Source of the DNA: an uncultured Collinsella sp.
GTDB lineage: Bacteria > Actinomycetota > Coriobacteriia > Coriobacteriales > Coriobacteriaceae
Length of the DNA: 56,618 nt
Assembly (NCBI GenBank): GCA_959604825.1
Contig: CAUHCN010000014.1
Span: 1-56,618, forward strand
Reading direction: 5' to 3'
A program made the position numbers and the translations under genes. Numbering within the stretch: position 1 is the first letter of the stretch; each line of letters starts with the position of its first letter. The notes beneath the pieces were generated by a model. The model had not been told where the DNA came from and ran no database searches. It saw only the letters and a program-made list of their open reading frames with translations. Below are positions 15,772 through 24,053 of this stretch, one piece after another.

Positions 15772-16906
15772 AGCAACCGAAACCGCGCTTGCCTGCATCC
15801 GCGAGGAAGTCGAGCGCGCGTTCTCGTCGGCGCCGGGCGCCGTGCTCGAAGCCGCGCTTTCCCGGATCGCGCCCGCAGACGAATGCGCCCGTGCCGCCGC
15901 GTACGCCGCGTGGGACTCCATCGCGCACCCCTTGGGGGGATTGGGCGACTTTGAAGACGCCGTCGCGTGTATCGCCGCAGCTCAGGGGAGCGCCGAGGTG
16001 GCCGAGTTTCCCCGTGCGCTCGCGGTATTCTTCTCCGACAACGGGGTCGTTGCCGAAGGCGTGTCGCAAAGCGGGCAAGATGTGACGCGAGCCGTCGCGC
16101 GCAACATGTGCGAGGGGGCCGCGAGCGCCTGCCGCATGGCGGCGTTCGCGAGTGCCGAGGTCGTGCCCGTCGACGTGGGTATGGCCCGGGGCATAGAAGA
16201 CGCGCGCATGGTGCGCGCGAACGTGCGGCGGGGGAGCGGCAACATCGCTCTCGGCTCCGCTATGTCTCGCGATGGGGCCGTGCGCGCGATCGAGGTCGGA
16301 ATCGCCGTCGCGTGCGGGCTTGCCCGCGCCGGCGTGCGCCTTCTCGCCGCGGGCGAGATGGGCATCGGCAACACGACCACCTCGGCGGCGGTGGCCGCAG
16401 TGCTCATCCGGGCGGACGCGCGGAGCCTTGTCGGGCGCGGCGCGGGGCTCTCGGACGCCTCGCTCGCGCGCAAGCGCGACGTGGTCGAGCGCGCTATCGA
16501 CGCGAACTCGCCCGATCCCGCCGACCCGATCGACGTGCTCTCGAAGGTGGGCGGCTTCGACATCGCTGCGATGTGCGGCTTCTACCTGGGGGCCGCGGTC
16601 TCGAAGGCGCCGGCGCTCCTCGACGGGGTCATATCCTGCACGGCGGCCCTGTGCGCGGCGCGCCTGTGCCCCAACGCCTTGGGCTACCTCGTGGGCACCC
16701 ACGCATCAAGCGAACCCGCAAGCCGGGAGCTCCTTCGCGAGCTCGGCATAAAGGCGCCCCTCGACGCAGGCATGCACTTGGGCGAGGGCGCGGGCGCCAT
16801 GGCGTATCTCCCCCTTCTGGATTCGGCGCTGCGCGTGTACCGGGATGGGAAGACGTTCACGGCGACTGGCATGGCTGCTTACGAGCATTTCGAGGCCGGG
16901 AAATGA
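15764..16906 (+). CDS. cobT: Nicotinate-nucleotide:dimethylbenzimidazole phosphoribosyltransferase
   Basis: CobT activates the lower-ligand base as alpha-ribazole phosphate. This 380-residue protein contains VFFSDNGVVAEGVSQSGQDVT, GEMGIGNTTTSAA (a strong CobT signature near residue 205), and HLGEGAGAMAYLPLLDSAL near the C terminus, which carries the catalytic Glu. The ATG at 15764 follows AGAGGAGG and overlaps the cbiA stop by eight bases. No dimethylbenzimidazole synthesis gene (bluB or bza) is in the window, so the lower ligand must be scavenged, made elsewhere, or be a different base. Confidence 0.92.
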   Translation: MAEATETALACIREEVERAFSSAPGAVLEAALSRIAPADECARAAAYAAWDSIAHPLGGLGDFEDAVACIAAAQGSAEVAEFPRALAVFFSDNGVVAEGVSQSGQDVTRAVARNMCEGAASACRMAAFASAEVVPVDVGMARGIEDARMVRANVRRGSGNIALGSAMSRDGAVRAIEVGIAVACGLARAGVRLLAAGEMGIGNTTTSAAVAAVLIRADARSLVGRGAGLSDASLARKRDVVERAIDANSPDPADPIDVLSKVGGFDIAAMCGFYLGAAVSKAPALLDGVISCTAALCAARLCPNALGYLVGTHASSEPASRELLRELGIKAPLDAGMHLGEGAGAMAYLPLLDSALRVYRDGKTFTATGMAAYEHFEAGK

Positions 16907-17451
16907 CGGTGACGCTCGTCATCGGCGCCGCCGCGAGCGGCAAGAGCGCCTACGCCGAGTCCCTGTGCCTCGGGCACGACGGCCCTCGCGTGTACCTGGC
17001 AACGATGGAGCCCTTCGGGGAAGAGGGCGCCCGCCGCATCGCGCGCCATCGGGCGCTGCGCGAGGGCAAGGGGTTTTCCACCCTCGAGCGAACGCGTGAC
17101 GTGGGCGCCGCAGTGTCCGGGCTTCCGCGCGGCTGCACGCTTCTTTTGGAGGACGTGGGCAACCTGGTTGCGAACGAGCTTTTCGCGGAAGGCGGCTTGT
17201 CCCCACGTGACCCCGACGCTGCGGCGCGCGAGGTGCTCGGAGGCATCGAACGGCTCGCTCAGGCCGCTGCGTATACGGTGGTGGTCACCGTCGACGTGTT
17301 CGCCGATGAGATGCGCTACGATGAGGGGACCGAGGCATGGAGGCGCGCGCTCGCGCGCGTGAACGCGGGCGTGGCGGCGCTGGCCGACCGCGCAGTCGAA
17401 GTGGTATGCGGGATTCCCGTGTGGATGAAAGGTGAAGGACCTACAAGGTGA
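16903..17451 (+). CDS. cobU: Adenosylcobinamide kinase / adenosylcobinamide-phosphate guanylyltransferase, variant
   Basis: This 182-residue CobU has a P-loop GAAASGKSAYAE, a YLATMEPF segment, and RIARHRALR with H49 in the place of the guanylylated His46 of the Salmonella enzyme. LLLEDVGNLVANELF matches the usual LLEcit..VtNLL stretch. The end, VVCGIPVWMKG, fits the family. The motif NEVGxGIVP is not recognisable; VDVFADEMRYDEGTEAW stands there instead. It overlaps cobT and cobS by four bases each. A second CobU-like domain two genes downstream keeps the piece that is missing here. Confidence 0.85.
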   Translation: MTVTLVIGAAASGKSAYAESLCLGHDGPRVYLATMEPFGEEGARRIARHRALREGKGFSTLERTRDVGAAVSGLPRGCTLLLEDVGNLVANELFAEGGLSPRDPDAAAREVLGGIERLAQAAAYTVVVTVDVFADEMRYDEGTEAWRRALARVNAGVAALADRAVEVVCGIPVWMKGEGPTR

Positions 17452-18215
17452 AGATAGCAAAGGCAATCGGCGCGGCGTTCGGAACGTTCTCGCACATCCC
17501 CGTCCCGAAATCGGCCTGGACCGATTTCGGGTCAACCCATGCGCTTGCCGCGTTTCCCCTGGTGGGCCTTGCGGAAGGGTTCCTCATGACGGTGTGGGGG
17601 CACGTGGCGAACCTGCTCGGCGTGCCCGCGACCATCGTCGCGGCCGTGCTCGTGGCGCTGCCTGTGGCGGTGACGGGAGGCATCCACCTAGACGGGCTCT
17701 GCGACACCTCCGATGCGCTTGCAAGTTGGGCCCCGCGCGAGCGAAAGCTCGAGATCATGCACGATCCGCGGGCGGGCGCCTTCGGGGTCATCGGTGTTGT
17801 TGTGTACCTTATTCTGCAGTTTTCCCTGTTCACCGCGCTGCCGCTTACGGCGGGGGCGTTCCTCGCGCTTCTGTGCTCGCTCGTGTTCTCCCGCGCGCTT
17901 TCGGGACTCGCCGTTGAATGCTGGCCTGCCGCGCGGGCGGACGGCATGGCCGCGGGGCTCTCGCCTGCGAAGAAGCGCGCGGCGATCGTCGTGCCGCTTT
18001 GCGCTTTCGCTGCGGCTTCGGCTGCAGGGATGGTCGCGTGCGCTCAGGCCGTCGGCGCCTTTATGGCGGTGGCGGGGCTTTTGGTGCTCGCGTGGTACCG
18101 CCATGTTGCCCTGTCCCGCTTCGGCGGGGTGACGGGGGATTTGGCCGGATGGTTTCTGCAATGGGCCGAGCTCGCGATGCTTGCCATGCTGGTGGTGGGG
18201 GGCATGCTCCTATGA
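17448..18215 (+). CDS. cobS: Adenosylcobinamide-GDP ribazoletransferase (cobalamin synthase)
   Basis: This 255-residue integral membrane enzyme joins adenosylcobinamide-GDP to alpha-ribazole phosphate. It carries GGIHLDGLCDTSDAL near residue 77, the Asp-rich active-site motif of CobS. HDPRAGAFGVIG follows at about residue 104. Six or so hydrophobic segments follow. The GTG start at 17448 overlaps the cobU stop by four bases. Length is normal. It acts at the membrane with CbiB to finish the nucleotide loop. Confidence 0.92.
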   Translation: MKIAKAIGAAFGTFSHIPVPKSAWTDFGSTHALAAFPLVGLAEGFLMTVWGHVANLLGVPATIVAAVLVALPVAVTGGIHLDGLCDTSDALASWAPRERKLEIMHDPRAGAFGVIGVVVYLILQFSLFTALPLTAGAFLALLCSLVFSRALSGLAVECWPAARADGMAAGLSPAKKRAAIVVPLCAFAAASAAGMVACAQAVGAFMAVAGLLVLAWYRHVALSRFGGVTGDLAGWFLQWAELAMLAMLVVGGMLL

Positions 18216-19213
18216 TGCTCGTGGTAGGTGGCGCGCATTCGGGGAAGAGGACCTTCGTGCGCGAAAAACTCGGGTTCGCGGCGGACGATTTCGTCGATGC
18301 GGCGCAGCTTGCGGAGGGCGGCGTGCCCGCGGCTTTTGCCGGCCGCGTCGCATACCGTGCTGAGGAACTCGTACGCGCGCTCGACGCTGACCGGGCGCTC
18401 GAGCGGCTGATCGGCTTCGACGCAGTGATTCTGCCCTTGGTCGGCTCGGGGGTCGTCCCCATGAGTGCGGAAGACGCCCAATGGCGCGAGCGCGCGGGGC
18501 GCCTGGGATGCGCGCTCGCTGCGCGCGCCGACGTCGTCGTGCGCATGACGTGCGGGATTCCCCAGGTCATCAAAGGAAACCTTGCCGATGCACCTCGAGG
18601 GACGCAGGGCGCGGGTGCGCCTTTGGAAGTCGTCTTCGTGCGCCATGGTGCCACGGCGGGCACGGAAGACCATCGCTACAGCGGGGCGGGCACCGACGAG
18701 CCCCTGTCGAGTGCGGGCGAGCGCGCTTTGCGCGACCTCGCGTGCGATCGTGACGTGTTCCGTGTTATCACGAGCGGCATGGCCCGCACCGACCAGACGG
18801 CGCGCATCCTCTTCCCGAACGCGGAGCTTATGGCGTGCCCCGGTCTGCGCGAGATGGATTTCGGCGACTTCGAGGGGCGAAGCGCCGCCGAGCTTAAAGA
18901 GGATGCGCGCTATCGCGCCTGGGTAGACTCCTGGTGCGAGACGCGCTGCCCGCATGGCGAGGGCAAGAGCGATTTCACCCGCCGCGTCATCGCGGCGTTT
19001 CGGGAGGCGTGCGAATCGGAGCGCGCCCAGGGGAGTGGGCGCGCCGTCTTCGTCGTTCACGCGGGTACCGTGAAAGCGCTGCTCTCCGAGCTAGCTGTCC
19101 CGAAAATGGGATACTTCGACGTGCATACCGAGCCGGGCGGCGCATGGGCCGCCACTTGGGATGGGCGCTGCCTTCGCGACGTTCGCCCCGCTTCGGGGGG
19201 CGATGCCCGGTGA
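18212..19213 (+). CDS. Fusion of a truncated CobU-like domain and a CobC-type histidine phosphatase
   Basis: This 333-residue protein has two parts. Residues 1-122 resemble CobU at both ends: P-loop VVGGAHSGKRTF, then LVGSGVVPMSAEDAQWRERAGRL and a closing MTCGIPQVIKG. The middle segment with the guanylylated His and the LATA region is missing. Residues of about 138-333 are a phosphoglycerate-mutase-like phosphatase with VFVRHGAT (R144, H145) and a second His in VVHAGT. This part is probably CobC, which dephosphorylates alpha-ribazole phosphate or adenosylcobalamin phosphate. The ATG overlaps the cobS stop; a second ATG follows at once. The truncated CobU-like part may act with the full CobU rather than alone. 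Confidence 0.8.
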   Translation: MMLVVGGAHSGKRTFVREKLGFAADDFVDAAQLAEGGVPAAFAGRVAYRAEELVRALDADRALERLIGFDAVILPLVGSGVVPMSAEDAQWRERAGRLGCALAARADVVVRMTCGIPQVIKGNLADAPRGTQGAGAPLEVVFVRHGATAGTEDHRYSGAGTDEPLSSAGERALRDLACDRDVFRVITSGMARTDQTARILFPNAELMACPGLREMDFGDFEGRSAAELKEDARYRAWVDSWCETRCPHGEGKSDFTRRVIAAFREACESERAQGSGRAVFVVHAGTVKALLSELAVPKMGYFDVHTEPGGAWAATWDGRCLRDVRPASGGDAR

Positions 19214-20187
19214 TGACGATTCTTGCCGTCGCCGCCGGGTTCGCGGCCGACCTTGCCTTCGGCGACCCGCGCTGGCTTCCCCATCCCGTCGTCGCCATGG
19301 GGCGCGCGATCACGTGGGCCGAAGGCCGCCTGCGGGGCGCATTCCCGCAAACGTCCGCGGGCACGCGCGCCGCAGGGCTTGTGCTTGCCGTGGCGCTTCC
19401 GCTTGCGTGTGGGCTTTTGACCTGGGGAATCCTGCATCTTTGCGGCATGGTTCACTCCGGCTTGCGCTTCGTGGCCGAGGCATGGGCGAGCTATCAGATT
19501 CTCGCGGCATGCGAGCTGCGCCGCCAGAGCCTGGCCGTGGCCCGCGCGTTCTCGAAGGGCGGACTTGTCGAGGCGCGCGAAGCCGTCGGGCTCATCGTGG
19601 GACGCGACACGTCTGTTCTCGACGAGCAGGGCGTCGCGCGCGCCGCTGTGGAAACGGTGGCGGAGAACGCGAGCGACGGCGTCATCGCGCCGCTTTTCTA
19701 CCTTATGATCGGGGGTGCGCCCTTGGGCATGGCGTACAAGGCGGTGAACACGCTCGACAGCATGGTGGGCTACAAAAACGAGTGCTACATCGACTTCGGC
19801 TGCGCTTCGGCGCGCCTCGACGATGCGCTGAACTGGATTCCCTCGCGCTTATCGGCTCTGCTCATGATCGTCGTGTGCCCGATCGTCGGGCTCGACGCGC
19901 GCGGGGCGGCGCGCATCTGGCGCCGCGACAGGCGTCGCCATGCGAGCCCGAACGCGGCGCAGACCGAGTCAGCGTGCGCGGGCGCGCTCGGGCTGCGCCT
20001 GGCGGGACCCGCGGTGTATTTCGGCAAGCTCGTTGAGAAACCGACGATAGGAGACGCGTCCCGCGAAATCGAGTGGGGCGACATCGCCCGGGCGACAAGG
20101 CTCATGCTCGCTGCGTCCGTATGCGCGCTCGTCGTCTTCGGCGCCGCGCGCGCGGCGGTCGTGCTCGCCGTGGGGGCGATGGCATGA
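19213..20187 (+). CDS. cbiB: Adenosylcobinamide-phosphate synthase
   Basis: CbiB attaches aminopropanol (phosphate) to adenosylcobyric acid. This 324-residue membrane protein begins with a hydrophobic helix and the landmark AFGDPRWLPHPVVAMG. It also has GRDTSVLDEQGVARAAVETVAENASDGVIAPLF split over residues of about 133-165, and YKAVNTLDSMVGYKNE, all typical of CbiB/CobD. Five hydrophobic stretches fit the family. ATG at 19213 shares a base with the previous stop. Confidence 0.92.
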   Translation: MTILAVAAGFAADLAFGDPRWLPHPVVAMGRAITWAEGRLRGAFPQTSAGTRAAGLVLAVALPLACGLLTWGILHLCGMVHSGLRFVAEAWASYQILAACELRRQSLAVARAFSKGGLVEAREAVGLIVGRDTSVLDEQGVARAAVETVAENASDGVIAPLFYLMIGGAPLGMAYKAVNTLDSMVGYKNECYIDFGCASARLDDALNWIPSRLSALLMIVVCPIVGLDARGAARIWRRDRRRHASPNAAQTESACAGALGLRLAGPAVYFGKLVEKPTIGDASREIEWGDIARATRLMLAASVCALVVFGAARAAVVLAVGAMA

Positions 20188-21407
20188 GGGAAGACCACGC
20201 CGCGCCCCGGGCTGCCGGGGGAATCCTGCGCGCCCGTACGCATGGGGGCAGCGCGCAATCGCTCGGCATCGCTTGCGATAGGGGCGCCTCCGACCTCATT
20301 GACTTCTCGGTGAACGTGAATCCGGCAGGCCCCTCGCCGCGCGCCGTCGCCGCAGCTTGCAAGGCGCTTTCTCGAATCGACGCCTACCCCGATAGGGAAA
20401 GCCTCGCCCTCGTTCGCGCCCTAGCGCGCGCCCAGGGCATTCCCGAAGATACTATCGTCTGCGGCGCGGGCGCGTCCGACATCATCTGGCGGCTCGCCGC
20501 GGCGGTGCGCCCGAAACGCATCGTCGTGTGCGCGCCGACGTTCTCTGAATATTCGGAGGCGGCATCGTACTACGGCGCATGCGTGCAGGAGTTCCCGCTC
20601 TCCGAAGCGGACGACTTCGACGTGCCCGCCTCCTTCGCCCGCGCGATTGAGGGGCCGGGAGACGTGGCGTACCTCTGCAATCCGAACAACCCTACGGGGC
20701 GCCTCGTCGACCCCAGCGTGATCGATGCCGCGGCTTGCCGCTGCGAGCAGGTGGGCGCACTGCTCGTCGTGGACGAGTGCTTCCTCGGATTTGCGCCCGA
20801 CGCCCGCGAAAGGAGCGTGGCCGCACGCGCCGCGTGTTCGCGCCATGTGGCCGTGCTCTCCGCGTTCACCAAGCTCTACGGAATGGCGGGGTTGCGGTTG
20901 GGATATCTGATCAGCGGAAACGCCCAACTCATCGAGGGGATTCGCCGGGCGGGGCAGGCGTGGCCCGTCTCCTCGGTCGCCGAGGCCGCGGGCATCGCCG
21001 CCCTGGAAGACGTCGAATACGTCTCACGCACGCGCGATGTATTGGCGGGAGAGCGAGCGTGGCTTTCCCACGAGCTCTCCTCGCTCGGGCTTTCCGTTGT
21101 GCCGTCGGATGCGAACTTCCTTTTAGTCCGCACGCCGGCGAAAGACATCCCCGAGCGCCTGTATAAACAGGGGGTTTTGGTCCGCACGTGCGATTCGTTT
21201 TCGGTGCTGTCCCGTTTCTGGTGCCGCGTCGCGGTGCGCACGCGCAAGGAGAATGCCCGGCTTGCGATGGCGTTCAGCCGCGTGCTTCGGGCGGAAGGCG
21301 CATCGGGCGAAGGCGAACCCGACGAACGGGGCGGCGCTTCTTGCAGCGGCGCTATGGCGGGCGCGGATGGCCGAGGCTCGGCGAAGGAGGTCGATACCCG
21401 TGGGTAG
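20184..21407 (+). CDS. cobD: L-threonine-O-3-phosphate decarboxylase
   Basis: This PLP enzyme makes (R)-1-amino-2-propanol phosphate for the nucleotide loop. The 407-residue protein has an aminotransferase class I/II fold with FSVNVNPAGPSP near residue 42, CNPNNPTGRL near residue 170, VVDECFLGF, and SAFTKLYGMAGLRLGY, whose Lys would bind PLP. The family name CobD (Salmonella) is used. A tail of about 40 residues after LRAEG is Gly/Ala/Glu-rich and seems extra. It overlaps cbiB by four and cbiP by eight bases. Confidence 0.9.
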   Translation: MREDHAAPRAAGGILRARTHGGSAQSLGIACDRGASDLIDFSVNVNPAGPSPRAVAAACKALSRIDAYPDRESLALVRALARAQGIPEDTIVCGAGASDIIWRLAAAVRPKRIVVCAPTFSEYSEAASYYGACVQEFPLSEADDFDVPASFARAIEGPGDVAYLCNPNNPTGRLVDPSVIDAAACRCEQVGALLVVDECFLGFAPDARERSVAARAACSRHVAVLSAFTKLYGMAGLRLGYLISGNAQLIEGIRRAGQAWPVSSVAEAAGIAALEDVEYVSRTRDVLAGERAWLSHELSSLGLSVVPSDANFLLVRTPAKDIPERLYKQGVLVRTCDSFSVLSRFWCRVAVRTRKENARLAMAFSRVLRAEGASGEGEPDERGGASCSGAMAGADGRGSAKEVDTRG

Positions 21408-22899
21408 GGCCAAGCCCATCATGATCCAGGGCACCATGTCGAACGCGGGGAAGAGCCTGCTTGCGGCGGGGCTGTGCCGCGTACTTTCGCAGGACGGCCT
21501 GCGCGTGACTCCCTTCAAGAGCCAGAACATGGCACTCAACAGCGGTGTTACGGCCGACGGGCTCGAGATGGGGCGCGCCCAGATCATGCAGGCCGAGGCG
21601 TGCGGCATCGCGCCCGACGTGCGCATGAACCCCATCCTGCTCAAGCCCGAAAGCGGCCACCGAAGCCAGCTCATCGTGGCCGGCAAGGCGCAGGGAGCCT
21701 TCGCTGCGAGGGACTACTTCGCGCGAAAGAAGGCGCTCATGCCGCAGATTTTGGAGGCGTTCGATTCGCTCGCGGAGGATAACGACGTCATCGTCATCGA
21801 GGGCGCCGGCAGCCCCGCCGAAATCAACCTTGCCGAAAACGACATCGTCAACATGGGGCTCGCGCGCGCCGTGTCCTCCCCCGTGCTGCTCGTGGGCGAC
21901 ATCGACCCAGGCGGGGTGTTTGCCCAGCTCTACGGCACGGTCGCGCTCCTTGCGCCCGAGGACCGCGCGCTTTTGCGGGGGCTTGTGGTGAACAAGTTCC
22001 GCGGCGATGTGGAAATCCTGCGCCCGGGTTTGGCCCCGCTCGAGAAAATGTGCGGGGTTCCCGTCGTGGGGGTCGTGCCGTATCTTACGCTCGACCTGGA
22101 CGACGAGGACTCGCTCGCGCCGCGCCTATCTGCCCGCGAGGCGCGCGGCGTCATCGACGTCGCCGTCGTGCGTCTTCCGCATCTGTCGAACTTCACCGAC
22201 TTCGACCCGCTTTCGCGCGTGCCCGGCGTGGGCGTGCGCTACGTTTCCTCGACAACCGATCTGGGCCGACCCGACCTGGTGGTGCTTCCCGGCTCGAAGA
22301 CTACGCTCGACGACGCGCGCTGGCTTGCGGCTAGCGGCATCGGGGCCTGTGTACGCGCGCTTTCGGGCACGGGCACGCCGGTGCTCGGCATATGCGGAGG
22401 CTACCAGCTTTTGGGAGACGAGCTTTCCGACCCGCACGGCAGGGAAGGCGCTGGCACCGCGCGCGGGCTCGGGCTCATCCCTGCAAGTACGGTGTTCAAG
22501 GAGGAAAAGCGCCTCGCCCAGTCGGAGCTGCGCATCACGGGCGCCCAAGGCGCGTTCTCGGCGTGGAACGGCATGACGGCGCGCGGGTACGAGATTCACG
22601 ACGGCGAAACGACCGTCTCCTGCGCTCCTGCGGGCACGATTGGCGGCAAACCAGAAGGCGCGGCCTGCGGAAACGTGTTCGGAACCTATCTCCACGGCCT
22701 GTTCGACGAACCGGGGGTGGCGCTCGCCCTCGCGCGCTCGCTCGCGCGCATGCGCGGCCTGCCCGAGAACGTCGTGGGTGCTGCGGGCGCGGCGTCCGCG
22801 GCCGATCACCGTGCGCGCGAGTTCGATCGCCTGGCCGACGTCGTGCGCGGGGCGCTCGACATGGAGTATGTCTACCGCAGTATCGAGGAGGGCGTATGA
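21400..22899 (+). CDS. cbiP: Adenosylcobyric acid synthase (glutamine-hydrolysing)
   Basis: CbiP (CobQ) amidates the b, d, e and g side chains. This 499-residue protein has the N-terminal ATPase motif MIQGTMSNAGKSLLAAGLCR, FKSQNMALNS, and MNPILLKPE. Its C-terminal glutaminase domain has the catalytic Cys in LGICGGYQLLG, and TYLHGLFDEPG carries the His. The start is GTG at 21400, preceded by GAAGGAGG at 21383-21390. A longer open frame upstream overlaps cobD and has no family similarity. Length is normal. Confidence 0.93.
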   Translation: MGRAKPIMIQGTMSNAGKSLLAAGLCRVLSQDGLRVTPFKSQNMALNSGVTADGLEMGRAQIMQAEACGIAPDVRMNPILLKPESGHRSQLIVAGKAQGAFAARDYFARKKALMPQILEAFDSLAEDNDVIVIEGAGSPAEINLAENDIVNMGLARAVSSPVLLVGDIDPGGVFAQLYGTVALLAPEDRALLRGLVVNKFRGDVEILRPGLAPLEKMCGVPVVGVVPYLTLDLDDEDSLAPRLSAREARGVIDVAVVRLPHLSNFTDFDPLSRVPGVGVRYVSSTTDLGRPDLVVLPGSKTTLDDARWLAASGIGACVRALSGTGTPVLGICGGYQLLGDELSDPHGREGAGTARGLGLIPASTVFKEEKRLAQSELRITGAQGAFSAWNGMTARGYEIHDGETTVSCAPAGTIGGKPEGAACGNVFGTYLHGLFDEPGVALALARSLARMRGLPENVVGAAGAASAADHRAREFDRLADVVRGALDMEYVYRSIEEGV

Positions 22900-23411
22900 T
22901 CCACGTGTATCATGGCGACGGCAAAGGCAAGACCACGGCGGCGATGGGCCTCGCCCTTCGCATGCTCGCTGCAGGCCGCCGCGTCGTCGTCGTGCAGTTC
23001 CTGAAAGACGGCGAAAGCGGGGAGGTGCGCCTGCTCGCCGAGCATTTCGGCGTGCCCGTGTTCGCGGGGAAGGTGTCGGACAAGTTTACCTGGTCAATGA
23101 CGTCGGAAGAACTTGCCGCGACGTGCGAGCTGCACGATGGGAACCTCGCTTCCGCGCTCGCCGAGCTCGAGGGCGCTCAGGAGGGGCTGCTCGTGCTCGA
23201 CGAGGCGCTCGACGCGCTATCGAAGGGGCTTGTCGACGAGGCGCTCGTGGACCGCGCGCTCGATATGTCCGCGCGCGGCGTCGAAGTAGCGCTCACCGGG
23301 CGCGCGCCTTCCCGCAAGATCGTGGAGAAGGCCGACTACATAACCGAGATGCGGTGCGAGAAACACCCCTACTCTCGGGGGATATGTGCAAGGGAAGGAG
23401 TGGAGTACTAG
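22896..23411 (+). CDS. cobO: Corrinoid adenosyltransferase
   Basis: This 171-residue CobO/BtuR (CobA in Salmonella) protein transfers adenosyl from ATP to cob(I)yrinate or related corrinoids. The N-terminal YHGDGKGKTTAAMGLALRM is the family's P-loop. VVVVQFLKDGESGE and LLVLDEALDAL (the Walker-B-like segment) follow, and LTGRAPSRKIVEKADYITEM is the typical C-terminal part. It overlaps cbiP by four bases and ends directly before cbiC. Confidence 0.93.
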   Translation: MIHVYHGDGKGKTTAAMGLALRMLAAGRRVVVVQFLKDGESGEVRLLAEHFGVPVFAGKVSDKFTWSMTSEELAATCELHDGNLASALAELEGAQEGLLVLDEALDALSKGLVDEALVDRALDMSARGVEVALTGRAPSRKIVEKADYITEMRCEKHPYSRGICAREGVEY

Positions 23412-24053
23412 ATGGATTCCAAGGAGATGGCGCCCGGCGACATCGAGCGGCGCAGCTTCGAGATCATCACCGAAGAGCTCGGCGGCCGCACGTTCCCGCC
23501 GCTCGAAGAGCCCGTCGTGAAGCGCGTCATCCACACCACTGCCGACTTCTCGTACGCCGATTCTCTCGTGTTCACCCATGACGCCGCGCACTGTGCGCTC
23601 GACGCACTGCGCGCAGGGGCCACGGTGCTCACCGACACGAACATGGCGCTTGCAGGCATAAGCAAGCCCGCGCTCGCGAAGCTCGGCTGCAAGGCCGTGT
23701 GCTACATGGCCGACCCTGATGTCGCCGCGGCTGCGCGCGCCGCGGGCACGACTCGCGCCGTTGCGAGCATGGACAAAGCTTGCGGCATCGAGGGTCCGCT
23801 CATCGTGGCCGTCGGCAACGCTCCCACAGCACTTCTGCGCCTCGCCGAGCTCATGGACGCGGGGAAGATCGCGCCCGCGCTCGTCGTTGGGGTGCCGGTC
23901 GGGTTTGTGAACGTGGTCGAGGCGAAAGAGGAGCTACTCGCGCGACGCGTGCCGGCCATCGTCGCGAGGGGTCGCAAGGGCGGCTCGACCGTGGCGGCCG
24001 CCATTATGAACGCGCTGCTCTACCAGATCACGCGCACAGGCGGCCCGAAGTGA
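23412..24053 (+). CDS. cbiC: Cobalt-precorrin-8 methylmutase
   Basis: CbiC moves the methyl from C11 to C12 to give cobyrinate. The 213-residue sequence has IERRSFEIITEE near the N terminus and KRVIHTTADFSYAD near residue 37, whose His is the catalytic residue of the family. GATVLTDTNMALAGISK and the C-terminal VVGVPVGFVNVVEAKEELL and GRKGGSTVAAAIMNALL are also typical. It starts directly after the cobO stop and overlaps cbiJ by four bases. Confidence 0.94.
   Translation: MDSKEMAPGDIERRSFEIITEELGGRTFPPLEEPVVKRVIHTTADFSYADSLVFTHDAAHCALDALRAGATVLTDTNMALAGISKPALAKLGCKAVCYMADPDVAAAARAAGTTRAVASMDKACGIEGPLIVAVGNAPTALLRLAELMDAGKIAPALVVGVPVGFVNVVEAKEELLARRVPAIVARGRKGGSTVAAAIMNALLYQITRTGGPK

Noticed and set aside
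15967..17451. Long frame that would fuse an Arg-rich protein to CobU
   Set aside because: The upstream part is out of frame with CobT and low complexity; CobU has its own ATG overlapping the cobT stop.
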